Source of the DNA: Sphingobacterium mizutaii | Lineage (GTDB): Bacteria > Bacteroidota > Bacteroidia > Sphingobacteriales > Sphingobacteriaceae | Assembly: GCF_900187125.1 (NCBI RefSeq) | Contig: NZ_LT906468.1 | Span: 2,232,001-2,296,000 of the forward strand | Reading direction: 5' to 3' | Length of the DNA stretch: 64,000 nt | Shown here: positions 17,523 to 26,037 of the stretch, in pieces | Numbering within the stretch: the first letter of the stretch is position 1 | How the letters are laid out: each line of letters begins with the position of its first letter | The notes under the pieces: model-generated | What the model was told of the DNA's origin: nothing | Databases searched by the model: none | What the model saw: only the letters and a program-made list of their open reading frames with translations | Program-made: the position numbers and the translations under genes

Positions 17523-17891
17523 ATGGAATTAAAAATCTTAAAAGCAAAAATTCATACGGTAAAAGTAACAGAAGCAAATGTGAGTTATAATGGCTCGATC
17601 ACCATCGATGCGGATTTATTAGATGCAGCTGGTATTGTAAAATATGAGCAAGTCTATATCAATAATGCGGTGAATGGCAGTCGTATCATGACTTATGTAC
17701 TTCCTGGAAAGAGAGGAAGTGGTGAAGTCTGTATGAATGGTGGTGCAGCATTGCATGCCAAAGTAGGCGATACAGTGCACATTCTTTCCTTCGTGAACCT
17801 AAGTCCAGAAGAGGCGGAGACCTATCAACCGACTTTGGTCTTTACTGAAGGTAACAATGAAATTAAATCAGTAGAAAAATACAACTACTAA
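17523..17891 (+). CDS. panD: Aspartate 1-decarboxylase (PanD)
   Basis: A 122-residue pyruvoyl enzyme that converts aspartate to beta-alanine. The self-cleavage site Gly24-Ser25 (SYNGSITID) is present, with K9, H11, R54, T57, Y58 and N72 at their canonical positions. One change is NGGAA in place of the usual NGAAA. No panB or panC is nearby, although coaA lies 19 kb away. The gene follows the PLP enzyme and the Cys/His protein in one operon, so its beta-alanine may serve another product as well as pantothenate. It is followed by a terminator. Confidence 0.92.
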   Translation: MELKILKAKIHTVKVTEANVSYNGSITIDADLLDAAGIVKYEQVYINNAVNGSRIMTYVLPGKRGSGEVCMNGGAALHAKVGDTVHILSFVNLSPEEAETYQPTLVFTEGNNEIKSVEKYNY

Positions 17892-17913
17892 GGTATTGTT
17901 AATAAGGAGTTAT

Positions 17914-17946
17914 AAGGCTGTCTACAATTTGTAGATGGCCTTTTTT
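17914..17946 (+). terminator. Terminator behind panD
   Basis: AAGGCTGTCTACAA pairs with TTGTAGATGGCCTT and six T residues follow. Confidence 0.85.
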
Positions 17947-18203
17947 GTTTGTTATGGCTGATAATACTGATATTTGTTAGGCTATCATACTATTAAACTT
18001 CCTCAGATCTGAGGGGCATGCTATGATTTAGCTAATAAAATGGAAGCTGAAAATATTGTTTATTTATATAATTATCGCATTCTGTTTCTTGTAGAATGGT
18101 TCATTAAGCATTAAGTTTAAAAATCACTGAAATCAGTGAATGATTATTGTGTTTAAGTTGATAATTTCGAAGATTGAAAATTTGGATTGCTAATACTATT
18201 AAT
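17947..18203. other. Intergenic stretch upstream of the envelope operon
   Basis: About 257 bp of AT-rich sequence with no gene. A short symmetrical element, TCACTGAAATCAGTGA at 18123-18138, is the only structure I notice (TCACTGA/TCAGTGA arms, 2-base centre). It could be an operator for the following operon. Confidence 0.4.
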
Positions 18204-18887
18204 ATGTTGAATAAAATCAGGAAAATCGGGTTACTTGCTATCAGTTCTATTGTTTGTTTATTTCTTAGTTCCTGTTTTGATGTGGTCGAAGAGATCGATA
18301 TGAAGAGTAATGGCAGCGGATCCATAGTAGGGACGTTGAACATGAGCAAAAGCCGTACAAAGGTTTCCTCCCTTATGAAATTAGATAAGATTGATGGATT
18401 TAAGATTCCTAATCAAGCAGAGATCAGGAAGGAAGTGGCAACGATCGTTCAGTTGTTAAAGAATACCAAAGGAATCAGCAATGTAGATTACAGGCTTGAT
18501 TTTAATAATTATATTGCAAGTATTTCTTGCGATTTCCAAAACGTACAAGCTTTAAATTCCTATACGGAAACGCTATCTAAGCATTTCAAAACCAAGCTTA
18601 ACAGTTACTCTAGCTATAGTTTTAATCCAAGTAATAAAACTTTCGTTCGAAACTATAAATATAGTACGGAAGCCAAAAAGGAATTTGACAAATTAAAGCC
18701 TGAGAATCAAAAATCATTTGATCAGGCATTTTATACCAGTATTTACCGTTTTCAAACCCCGGTCATTAAGCAGGACAATACGAGCGGTAAAGTTTCTGGA
18801 AACAAGCAAGCCGTGATGGTGAAGGTTTCAGTGCCTAGCTTGATCAATGGTAAGGCTAATCTATCTAACAATATCGTCCTTAAATAA
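18204..18887 (+). CDS. Hypothetical lipoprotein, first gene of envelope operon
   Basis: About 227 residues from the ATG at 18204, giving MLNKIRKIGLLAISSIVCLF and a lipobox LSSC. A longer frame begins with TTG at 18174 and spoils the signal peptide. The mature part starts FDVVEEIDMKSNGSGSIVGTLNMS and resembles periplasmic lipoproteins that begin with a beta sandwich. The family is not recognised. It precedes two long genes on the same strand (gaps of 25 and 3 bp), so all three likely act together in the envelope. Confidence 0.75.
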   Translation: MLNKIRKIGLLAISSIVCLFLSSCFDVVEEIDMKSNGSGSIVGTLNMSKSRTKVSSLMKLDKIDGFKIPNQAEIRKEVATIVQLLKNTKGISNVDYRLDFNNYIASISCDFQNVQALNSYTETLSKHFKTKLNSYSSYSFNPSNKTFVRNYKYSTEAKKEFDKLKPENQKSFDQAFYTSIYRFQTPVIKQDNTSGKVSGNKQAVMVKVSVPSLINGKANLSNNIVLK

Positions 18888-18912
18888 TTTAAGAATATCT
18901 AATAAAACATAT

Positions 18913-20949
18913 ATGAATAACTTGAAACTTGCCATCGCCTTATTGGCAGTAAGTCTGGGAGGGAATGTATATTCGCAAGATCTTTTGTCTAAGGTTCCTG
19001 CTGAATCTAAAGTGGTGGTCGCATTAAATGGGAAAGGATTTTTCAAACATGCGAGTGCCCAACAACTGAATGGTATCTTGAAAAGAGCTGGTCTATTTGA
19101 AAAAATTGCGGAAGACAACAGCAATTTTCAATCTGAGAATATTGAAGAATTAGGTATTGATATCCATGCCAAATCATATCTGTATTCCAATGTCAATGAT
19201 AGCTTGCAGTTCCTCGGAGCAATGTTGCCATTAAAAGATAAAACGCAATTTGAATCGATCTTTCCTGAAGAATATACAATCGATGTGCAAGGTGACCTAA
19301 GTACCGTTTATAATGAAGATAGGACGCTCCGTATCAGTTGGAATCAAAATACTATTTTCCTGTTAACTGCTGTGCCAATGGACAACTATTTTAGTCGTGA
19401 GGACATCAAGCAGAAATTTGGACTTTTGGAAATGCCTGAGTACGATTATGCAGCAGATGACTATGACTATGATTACGACTATGATGCAGCGGATTCAATA
19501 GCAGTGGCAGCAGATAGTACCTTGGATTGGAACGCTTGGGAAGAAGCTGCGGACACTGTATATCAAATTGAGGAAGAAGCTCCAGTGGAAAGAGATACCT
19601 CAGATTTGTATAGTTTACCATTACCTCCCGAAAAAGTGGCTCAACCTGGGGAAGAAGGTTATATCGCACCACCGATGGTCCCGGATGAGTTTAAATACGT
19701 GGATTCTGTTTTGGAAAAAGATGAATACCAAGACGATTATTATTTGAAATACAGTCAGGCTTCTAATCACAATGACTCCATAAAGAACGTTTTTGTAAAC
19801 CAAGAGGTCAATAACCTCATGGATCGAATTATAGCCGGAAACATCAAGAGTTATAAATCGAAAAAAATGTCATCTATGAAGGATAATGAACTGCTTAGAA
19901 TAGAAATAGGTTCGTTTGATAGCTTGATGCACTTTTATTACCCAAGGAACCTGCTGTATGGATATATGAGTGGACAACCAAGTTTTGAATATGGCTACGA
20001 AAATATCAACAGTACTGTTGTGGTTGACGGCAATAGGATGAAGATCCTCGGCGATCTTAGCTTCGATAAGGAGATGACCAGGTTCTATAAGGAGATTTAC
20101 AATAAGAAAATCAATCCTAAATTTTTGACCTACTTAAATGACGATGCATTAGGGTTCCTTTCTTTCAATGTCAATACAGAAGCTTACTTAACCCATATGC
20201 CTAGGATCGTACAACGAATTTATGGTGGAATGGATGGTAAAGTAGAGAAGATCATCGACCTATTCACTACCAGTATGGGAATTATCGTTGATGAAAAGGC
20301 TGTAGCAAAAGTTTTCAAGGGCGATAACCTATTTATCTTGAATGGAATTACCCAAAAAGAAGTGAAATATATTGACTATGAATATGATGATGATTACAAC
20401 TATCAAGAGGTAGAAAAAACCAAAATGGAGAAAATCCCCAACTATTTGTGGATGTTCTCTTCCGATGATACCCGCATATTTGAAAAAATCTTTGCTATTT
20501 TAGAGATTGAGAACAATATGGTAAACCATGATGGAATCTATGAGATTGTTGGCGGAAAGGTTGATGAATTTGCTCCATACATCTTGATCCAGCAAGGGAT
20601 AGTTTTCTTGGGCAATGATTTAGAGCAAATGCAACAGATCAAGGATAAAACCTTTAAAGGAAAACCAGGAAGATTTGCTGCTATCGCCAAGAAAAATAAA
20701 TTCTCCATGTTGTTCAACACTAAAAAAGTTCCAAGTATGGTTGATGATCTGGATCTTCCGGTCCACCGTTCTATGGAAAGTGAACTGAAAGGCTTGTCTG
20801 AATATGGTGATATCTATATGATCAGCAATGGTATGAAAGGCAAAAATTTTACTTGGGAAGCGGGAGTGGATTTTCCTAATACCGGTAAAAATGCTTTAGA
20901 TTATTTGCTCAATTCTATAGACCGTATCAGTAAGTCATTAAATGATTAA
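18913..20949 (+). CDS. Large periplasmic protein (DUF4836-like)
   Basis: About 678 residues from ATG 18913, with a cleavable signal (MNNLKLAIALLAVSLGGNVYSQ) and then DLLSKVPAESKVVVALNGKGFFKH. That opening is what I recall of DUF4836-type Bacteroidota proteins. Around residues 175-195 is an Asp/Tyr run (DDYDYDYDYD), and a second, YDYEYDDDYNYQE, lies near 490. Both could bind cations. No enzyme motif is visible. It is the middle gene of a three-gene operon, 3 bp before the next gene, which encodes a protein with similar domain opening. Confidence 0.75.
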   Translation: MNNLKLAIALLAVSLGGNVYSQDLLSKVPAESKVVVALNGKGFFKHASAQQLNGILKRAGLFEKIAEDNSNFQSENIEELGIDIHAKSYLYSNVNDSLQFLGAMLPLKDKTQFESIFPEEYTIDVQGDLSTVYNEDRTLRISWNQNTIFLLTAVPMDNYFSREDIKQKFGLLEMPEYDYAADDYDYDYDYDAADSIAVAADSTLDWNAWEEAADTVYQIEEEAPVERDTSDLYSLPLPPEKVAQPGEEGYIAPPMVPDEFKYVDSVLEKDEYQDDYYLKYSQASNHNDSIKNVFVNQEVNNLMDRIIAGNIKSYKSKKMSSMKDNELLRIEIGSFDSLMHFYYPRNLLYGYMSGQPSFEYGYENINSTVVVDGNRMKILGDLSFDKEMTRFYKEIYNKKINPKFLTYLNDDALGFLSFNVNTEAYLTHMPRIVQRIYGGMDGKVEKIIDLFTTSMGIIVDEKAVAKVFKGDNLFILNGITQKEVKYIDYEYDDDYNYQEVEKTKMEKIPNYLWMFSSDDTRIFEKIFAILEIENNMVNHDGIYEIVGGKVDEFAPYILIQQGIVFLGNDLEQMQQIKDKTFKGKPGRFAAIAKKNKFSMLFNTKKVPSMVDDLDLPVHRSMESELKGLSEYGDIYMISNGMKGKNFTWEAGVDFPNTGKNALDYLLNSIDRISKSLND

Positions 20950-20952
20950 CCG

Positions 20953-22272
20953 ATGGGTTGGATAAAAAAAATAACAGTATTTATAATAGGACTTATAGCC
21001 ATTTTGGCTATAAGTTTTTTTGTTTTTAAATATTATAGAACTTCGAAAGCAGAAAACTTTAAGATCCCTGAAAATACGGCTTCTGTAATTCGGTTGAATG
21101 TGGATGACCTTCTTGTGAAGATGTTCAAGAATTCGCTTTCCAATTATTCAGAATATTACGGCAGCAAGAAGGATAGCAGTTCAGTACAGGATAAACCAAA
21201 ACTTTGGAATATAGGTGTTCACATTCCTGCTAAATTATATATGTTTAGCTTAAGTGATACTTCATGTCAATATTATTCGGTATTGGAAGTGTCCGATAAA
21301 GCTAAACTACAAGCATTCTTAGAGAGAGAGTTGGGGCTTAGTCAAGATTCAGTGGTCCAAAGTTTGGAAAAAGGGCAGGACTTGTATGCCAAAAAACATG
21401 TGCAAGTATTATTGGATGATCATAAATTGGTCTTTTCGCTGGGTAAGGATTATCAACCTGAAACCATGCTTTCCTTACTGAAAGCTGATCAAGGAGATTG
21501 GGTTTATGCTAATGGTCTGGGCAAAAATGTAAGCGAGATCCAAGAGGCTGATATGAGCTTTGTGGATAAGAAAGACAATTGGATTATAGTTAATTTTCAA
21601 AATGGAAGATTTGATATAGATGCATTTGTAAAATCCTCTTTATTGGGCTTCCCCTCAAAGCCGGTCCAAGCTGCAATCCCTGAAGACAATGTGTTTTATA
21701 TGGCCTTAAATTCTGATCTTTCCCTTATTTTGAAGGATAAGGAGGCTGAACTTGAAAAACTAAAGCTACCAGTCGATAGTATCTATAAATATGTAGGTAA
21801 TTTTGCAGCCATTGAATTGAAAGATAAAGAAGTTCTGGAATCTGATACCATCATTACTTATGATTATGATGATAATTTTGAGATGACCGAGAAAAAGGAA
21901 ATCAATCAAGTTGAGGTTCCTTCATTAACATTCCAAGTTATGGCCTCCCCACATTTATTAGGATATCTGCCAGAAAAGATGTTCTATAAGTTTGGAAAGG
22001 ATTTTCATAATGGATTGATTAGATTGAGTACTGATCCAGCGGCACTTGGGCAAAATATGGAGCTTCAACCATCCTCTAATGTATTTGTAATGAGCTACCA
22101 GAAAAAACCAGTAGCGGCGAAGTACTTAGGCTGGTTTCCGAATTATGATAAAATCCTAAAAGGAGAAGTAAATGGTATAGCGGAGGGAACAAACGGCTTG
22201 CGTTTGAAAGGTGGATTTGACCTTGAAAACCCAGCAATTAATTCCTTTTATCAAATTATCGGCTCTAGGTAA
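20953..22272 (+). CDS. Membrane-anchored paralogue-like envelope protein
   Basis: A 439-residue protein with an N-terminal membrane anchor (residues 5-27) and a large periplasmic part starting with NFKIPENTASVIRLNVDDLL. That phrase parallels the SKVPAESKVVVALNGKGF start of the gene before it, and both have an acidic run (YDYDDNFEMTEKKE here). They probably descend from a common ancestor. Function is unknown. It is translated from the same message as its neighbour (3-bp gap). Confidence 0.72.
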   Translation: MGWIKKITVFIIGLIAILAISFFVFKYYRTSKAENFKIPENTASVIRLNVDDLLVKMFKNSLSNYSEYYGSKKDSSSVQDKPKLWNIGVHIPAKLYMFSLSDTSCQYYSVLEVSDKAKLQAFLERELGLSQDSVVQSLEKGQDLYAKKHVQVLLDDHKLVFSLGKDYQPETMLSLLKADQGDWVYANGLGKNVSEIQEADMSFVDKKDNWIIVNFQNGRFDIDAFVKSSLLGFPSKPVQAAIPEDNVFYMALNSDLSLILKDKEAELEKLKLPVDSIYKYVGNFAAIELKDKEVLESDTIITYDYDDNFEMTEKKEINQVEVPSLTFQVMASPHLLGYLPEKMFYKFGKDFHNGLIRLSTDPAALGQNMELQPSSNVFVMSYQKKPVAAKYLGWFPNYDKILKGEVNGIAEGTNGLRLKGGFDLENPAINSFYQIIGSR

Positions 22273-22377
22273 AATGTTGATAATCAGTGTTCAAACATTT
22301 AATTATTAATACTTTATTAAAATTTTAAACTTTTGGCTTAGATTTTGGTCATATATAGCGAACAACATGAATATCGT

Positions 22378-22608
22378 ATGAAAAGATTTTTGGGATTATT
22401 ATTGGTAGCCTTTATGGCATTTAGTGTATCAGCATGTTATACACATCGTCACCATCCGCATGGAATGCCTCCAGGTCAGGCTAAGAAGAAATACGGTGGT
22501 AAATCCGCAAAACGTTATGCACCTGGTCAACAAAAGAAAAAATACAAAGGAAATAAAGGCAGACATAACCATCCTGGACATAGGGTAGATGTTATGTGGC
22601 ATTATTAA
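22378..22608 (+). CDS. Small lipoprotein with basic repeats
   Basis: A 76-residue protein from ATG 22378 (an upstream frame from 22345 is less likely). The signal is MKRFLGLLLVAFMAFSVSAC. The mature part is very basic, with two related blocks: PPGQAKKKYGGKSAKRYA and APGQQKKKYKGNKG. A His-rich stretch (YTHRHHPHG) follows the lipid cysteine. Similar small proteins in this phylum carry the doubtful name quinol oxidase subunit 4; nothing in the sequence supports that role. Confidence 0.75.
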   Translation: MKRFLGLLLVAFMAFSVSACYTHRHHPHGMPPGQAKKKYGGKSAKRYAPGQQKKKYKGNKGRHNHPGHRVDVMWHY

Positions 22609-22662
22609 TCATCAGGATTTAGAATCGGATATTTAGTATTTCCTTTAAAAATAGCATTCTAC

Positions 22663-22693
22663 AAGCCCTTCTTTAATATATGAGGGGCTTTTT
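22663..22693 (+). terminator. Terminator
   Basis: AAGCCCTTC pairs with GAGGGGCTT (one G-T pair), followed by T residues. Confidence 0.75.
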
Positions 22694-23034
22694 CTTTGCC
22701 ATTTAATTAACAGACCTGGAGAATATTCTATCCGAACCTTGGAAATTCAAACAGTGCATTCATCCAAATCCAAAGATATAATCCCCTAAAAAGCTATTTT
22801 TTAAGAGGAATTTAATAGACTGAAATGTGGGTTTCATTCGAGACTTATTCGAGGCATATTCGAGAAACGTTCGAGAATAGATGTGCTCATGTTGCGAAAA
22901 TTCCGAATGTGTCCCGAATGAGGTCAATATTTAATCCATCAACACCGTTCATTCAAAAATTTAATACAATGAATGATCCTCGATTTAAAACTATCCCTTA
23001 CCTAGGATGGCTCCGATAATTGATAGCCATGCAG
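22694..23034. repeat. Non-coding stretch with one copy of a dispersed repeat
   Basis: No credible gene; a 64-codon frame here has no protein-like neighbour or start signal. Bases 22837-22925 resemble 53463-53540 in the same orientation: TTCGAG...ATTCGAGGCATATTCG at the front, and GTCCCGAATGAGGTC (GTCCCGAATAAGGTC in the other copy) at the end. Confidence 0.7.
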
Positions 23035-23069
23035 TCTAAATACTAAATACTTAATACTAAATACTAAGC
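23035..23069. repeat. Heptamer tract CTAAATA, locus 1
   Basis: Four to five 7-bp units of CTAAATA with one variant (CTTAATA), ending just before the rplI terminator. Similar tracts lie at 46056-46092 and 54587-54617. Confidence 0.85.
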
Positions 23070-23073
23070 AATA

Positions 23074-23112
23074 AAAAAATCCCCGTTATCTTTTGATAAC
23101 GGGGATTTTTTT
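23074..23112 (-). terminator. Terminator of the rpsF operon
   Basis: ATCCCCGTTATC pairs with GATAACGGGGAT. Runs of A and T on both sides let it work in either direction. Confidence 0.85.
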
Positions 23113-23124
23113 ATTGTCAAATGC

Positions 23125-23568
23125 TTACTCAGCGATAACTTCGAAAGGGATTTGTACTTTTACTTCCTTGTGTAAGTTCAAGTTAGCGATGTACTCACCT
23201 AATTGCTTAGGTTCAGTTTCGAAAGTGATACGACGGCGGTCAACTTCAAAACCTTGAGCTTTAAGAGCGTCAGCGATTTGAATGCTGTTAACTTTTCCGA
23301 AGATCTTGCCAGACTCACCAGCTTTAGCACCAATAGTTAATTTTACTGATTCTAATTTAGCTGCTAATTCAGTAGCATCTTTTTTAATTTTGTCTTGTTT
23401 AAACTGAGCTTGTTTGATATTCTCAGCTAATACTTTCTTTGCAGAAGGCGTTGCCATTGCTGCAAATCCTTGAGGAATTAAGTAGTTACGGCCATAACCT
23501 GGTTTTACTACTACGATATCGTCTTTCTCTCCAAGGTGTTTAACATCTTGTTTTAATATAACTTCCAT
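23125..23568 (-). CDS. rplI: Ribosomal protein L9
   Basis: A 147-residue protein of the large subunit. The N-terminal domain has the L9 signature (MEVILKQDVKHLGEKDDIVVVKPGYGRNYLIPQGFA), then a long charged helix and the C-terminal globular domain. Length is standard. It is the last gene of the conserved rpsF-rpsR-rplI operon, 13 bp after rpsR. Confidence 0.98.
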   Translation of the reverse strand: MEVILKQDVKHLGEKDDIVVVKPGYGRNYLIPQGFAAMATPSAKKVLAENIKQAQFKQDKIKKDATELAAKLESVKLTIGAKAGESGKIFGKVNSIQIADALKAQGFEVDRRRITFETEPKQLGEYIANLNLHKEVKVQIPFEVIAE

Positions 23569-23581
23569 TATCGTATCCTCC

Positions 23582-23845
23582 TTATTTTAATGAATCAGTT
23601 ACGTAAGGCATAAGTCCGATAATACGCGCACGTTTAACGGCTTGAGCAACTTTACGTTGAAATTTCAATGATGTTCCTGTTAATCGACGAGGTAAGATTT
23701 TACCTTGATCATTTACGAACTTCAAAAGGAAGTTAGCGTCTTTGTAGTCGATGTACTTAATACCGTTCTTTTTGAAACGACAGTATTTTTTACGGTTGTC
23801 CTCTACTTTAGGAGCAGTCACGTATTGGATGTTTTCGTTTGCCAT
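23582..23845 (-). CDS. rpsR: Ribosomal protein S18
   Basis: An 87-residue small-subunit protein. Family features are [37 protein letters not shown] and the basic tail [21 protein letters not shown]. It overlaps the rpsF stop by one base, so translation of S6 and S18, which bind each other on the 30S subunit, is coupled. Confidence 0.98.
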   Translation of the reverse strand: MANENIQYVTAPKVEDNRKKYCRFKKNGIKYIDYKDANFLLKFVNDQGKILPRRLTGTSLKFQRKVAQAVKRARIIGLMPYVTDSLK

Positions 23846-24213
23846 TAGTTTGCTACCTCCTCAGTTTTAGTTTCTGCCTTCTTGTTGAATGCACCGCTAC
23901 GTTTTTTCTCGTTGTAAGCCAAAGCATGCTTATCTAGAGAGATTGTTAAGAAACGCATCACGCGCTCATCACGTTTGTATTCAACCTCTAATTTTTTGAT
24001 TAATTCACCTGGAGCCTTGAATTCAGTTAAGTGATAAAATCCAGTTGTTTTTTTCTGGATCGGATACGCTAATTTTCTCAAACCCCAATTATCTTCAGCG
24101 ATAATTTCGGCTCCGCCTTCTGTCAAGATGTCTTTGAATTTTGCGATTGCTTCTTTCGCAGCATCTTCTGAAAGCAACGGGGTAAGAATGATTACAGATT
24201 CGTACTGTTGCAT
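23845..24213 (-). CDS. rpsF: Ribosomal protein S6
   Basis: A 122-residue small-subunit protein. It has the typical start [25 protein letters not shown] and the core [24 protein letters not shown], with [17 protein letters not shown]. It is the first gene of the operon, with a good -7 box about 55 bp upstream. The last 15 residues are lineage-specific and acidic. Confidence 0.98.
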   Translation of the reverse strand: MQQYESVIILTPLLSEDAAKEAIAKFKDILTEGGAEIIAEDNWGLRKLAYPIQKKTTGFYHLTEFKAPGELIKKLEVEYKRDERVMRFLTISLDKHALAYNEKKRSGAFNKKAETKTEEVAN

Positions 24214-24267
24214 TTTGTAAATAATTATGTTTATTAATTTCTATCCGTAGTTATATTAACGGAAGTG

Positions 24268-24275
24268 CAAAGATA
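24268..24275 (-). promoter_or_regulatory. Promoter -7 box of the rpsF operon
   Basis: On the minus strand this reads TATCTTTG followed by C, an exact match to TAnnTTTG, about 55 bp before the rpsF start. I do not see a clear -33 box. Confidence 0.6.
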
Positions 24276-24421
24276 GAAAAATCCATTGATTATTAAAAAA
24301 ATGCTGAATTATTTTTTGTGTGAAGATTTGGTAATCAATCCCTTTCAAATCATTGTAGTCAGATGCTTACAGATAACTCTAAATTCTTGCCTAATCCTAA
24401 ATCATCTTAATAGAATATTTT

Positions 24422-24429
24422 CATCTTTG
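24422..24429 (+). promoter_or_regulatory. Promoter -7 box before a small membrane-protein gene
   Basis: CATCTTTG followed by C matches TAnnTTTG at all fixed positions but the first. It lies 46 bp before the ATG at 24476. Confidence 0.45.
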
Positions 24430-24475
24430 CGCCTGCAAAAACTATTGAAGATTTAAGTTGAATTATATTATTAAG

Positions 24476-24577
24476 ATGCCCTTCTGGGCTAGGTTAGCAG
24501 TCGCCGTGACTCTGGGATTGATATTGGGGTTTGTAATGTTTGAGCTAATCTATCTAGCGTTAATGGGGGGAGTATAA
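24476..24577 (+). CDS. Predicted 33-residue single-helix membrane protein
   Basis: A short frame, ATG to TAA, encodes MPFWARLAVAVTLGLILGFV and ends FELIYLALMGGV. It is one long hydrophobic helix with W4 and R6 at the inner border and a Glu inside the helix. The composition is far from random intergenic translation (which is rich in Lys/Asn here), and a promoter-like box stands 46 bp upstream. It is oriented towards aspC but on the opposite strand. Conservation would decide whether it is real. Confidence 0.55.
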   Translation: MPFWARLAVAVTLGLILGFVMFELIYLALMGGV

Positions 24578-24584
24578 ATATGAA

Positions 24585-24685
24585 TATTGAGATATCAAGT
24601 GTGATATAAAGTTTTGAGATTTGAGATATATTGCGGAGTTAGTTTTCCGGTTAATATCTCAAATCTCAAATCTCATATCTCAATA
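24585..24685. repeat. Nested inverted repeat of ATCTCAA heptamers behind aspC
   Basis: TTGAGATTTGAGATAT (24614-24629) is the exact reverse complement of ATATCTCAAATCTCAA (24654-24669). Outside it, TATTGAGATAT (24585-24595) mirrors ATATCTCAATA (24675-24685). The right arm is made of 7-bp units ATCTCAA/ATCTCAT and ends on the base before the aspC stop codon. It may act as a terminator. Confidence 0.8.
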
Positions 24686-25891
24686 CTATTTCAAATTCCC
24701 CAATGCTTCTTTGATTCTGCGAAGGGCTTCTTTTAAGTTTTCGTCAGAAGCGGCATAAGAAAGGCGGATATAGTTGTTGTTACCAAATGAATCTCCACCC
24801 ACTGTAGCAACATGACCATAGTTTAATAGGTATAAAGCAAGGTCAGCTGAATTATTGATCACATTTCCTTCTGGATCTTTTTTACCGAAGAAAGAACTGA
24901 TTTCTGGGAAGAAATAGAAAGCTCCGTCAGGCAAGTTTGTTTTTACTCCAGGGATATCGTTCAATAAATCGTAAACCAATTGACGACGGCGAGCAAACGC
25001 TTCTTTCATTTCCAATACACTTTCCAATCCTTGCTCATAAGCTGCAATACCAGCGCGTTGAGAGATCGAACAGGTACCAGAAGTGGTTTGTCCTTGCATT
25101 TTTTCATTCGCTGCAGCGATTTCTTTGTTAGCAGCAATGTATCCAAGGCGCCATCCGGTCATGGCAAATGCTTTTGAAAAACCGTTGATAATGATTACGC
25201 GGTCCTTAATAGAAGGGAATTGTGCGATAGACTCATGTTTATCTACGAAATTGATATGCTCATAGATCTCATCGGAAATGATAAAGATTTGTGGATGTTT
25301 TTCAAAAACCTTAACCAATGCTTCCAATTCAGCCTTAGAATATACGGAACCTGTAGGATTACAAGGCGAAGAGAACATGAAGACTTTAGATTTTGGCGTG
25401 ATCGCAGCTTCCAGTTGTTCTGGAGTGATCTTGAAATCTGATTCAATCGTCGTGTCGATGTAAACTGATTTTCCTTCTGCCAATACGACCATTTCAGAAT
25501 ATGAAACCCAGTATGGCGTAGGGATGATCACTTCTTCACCCGGGTTCACTAAGGTTAGCAATACATTGGAAAGGGATTGCTTAGCACCTGTAGAAACCAC
25601 GATGTTAGAGATGTCATAATCTAAACCGTTTTCATTTTTTAATTTATTTACGATCGCTTGGCGAAGTTCAGGATAACCAGAAACAGGAGAGTAACGGGTC
25701 CAGTTTTCATCCAAGGCCTTCTTAGCTGCATCTTTTACATGCTCAGGCGTATTGAAATCAGGTTCACCTACACTCAAACTAATTACATTAATGCCCTTAG
25801 CCGCCAGTTCACGGCCCAATTTGGTCATCTTTAATGTTGCTGACTCGGATAGATTGTTTATTCTATCGGATAATATGGATGTTGTACTCAT
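24686..25891 (-). CDS. aspC: Aspartate aminotransferase (class I/II PLP)
   Basis: A 401-residue cytosolic transaminase that exchanges amino groups between aspartate and 2-oxoglutarate. The PLP lysine lies in NGFSKAFAMTGWRLGY; other marks are SVGEPDFNTP (substrate Gly), STGAKQSLSNVL, SSPCNPTGSVYS (Asn) and ISDEIYEH (Asp/Tyr). The conserved arginine for the substrate carboxylate is in YIRLSYA. Length and motifs fit the subgroup I-gamma enzymes of Bacteroidota. A TATATTTG box on its own strand (25906-25899) sits within 20 bp of the start, so the leader would be very short. Confidence 0.95.
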   Translation of the reverse strand: MSTTSILSDRINNLSESATLKMTKLGRELAAKGINVISLSVGEPDFNTPEHVKDAAKKALDENWTRYSPVSGYPELRQAIVNKLKNENGLDYDISNIVVSTGAKQSLSNVLLTLVNPGEEVIIPTPYWVSYSEMVVLAEGKSVYIDTTIESDFKITPEQLEAAITPKSKVFMFSSPCNPTGSVYSKAELEALVKVFEKHPQIFIISDEIYEHINFVDKHESIAQFPSIKDRVIIINGFSKAFAMTGWRLGYIAANKEIAAANEKMQGQTTSGTCSISQRAGIAAYEQGLESVLEMKEAFARRRQLVYDLLNDIPGVKTNLPDGAFYFFPEISSFFGKKDPEGNVINNSADLALYLLNYGHVATVGGDSFGNNNYIRLSYAASDENLKEALRRIKEALGNLK

Positions 25892-26008
25892 GATATTGCA
25901 AATATATTATATACAATTTATTATCGATGAGAAAAGTGTAACAAAATCTCTATAAAAATGATACTTTGTAAATGAACCGATTGGAATAGGTGTTTATGAA
26001 ATAAATTA

Positions 26009-26016
26009 TAGCTTTG
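26009..26016 (+). promoter_or_regulatory. Promoter -7 box of the SBF-type transporter
   Basis: TAGCTTTG matches TAnnTTTG, 22 bp before the ATG. Confidence 0.55.
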
Positions 26017-26037
26017 TAGGCAAAATTTAGGTTTTAG

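Noticed and set aside
22825..23019. 64-codon frame after the small lipoprotein gene
   Set aside because: It overlaps a dispersed repeat and resembles no protein; no start signal.
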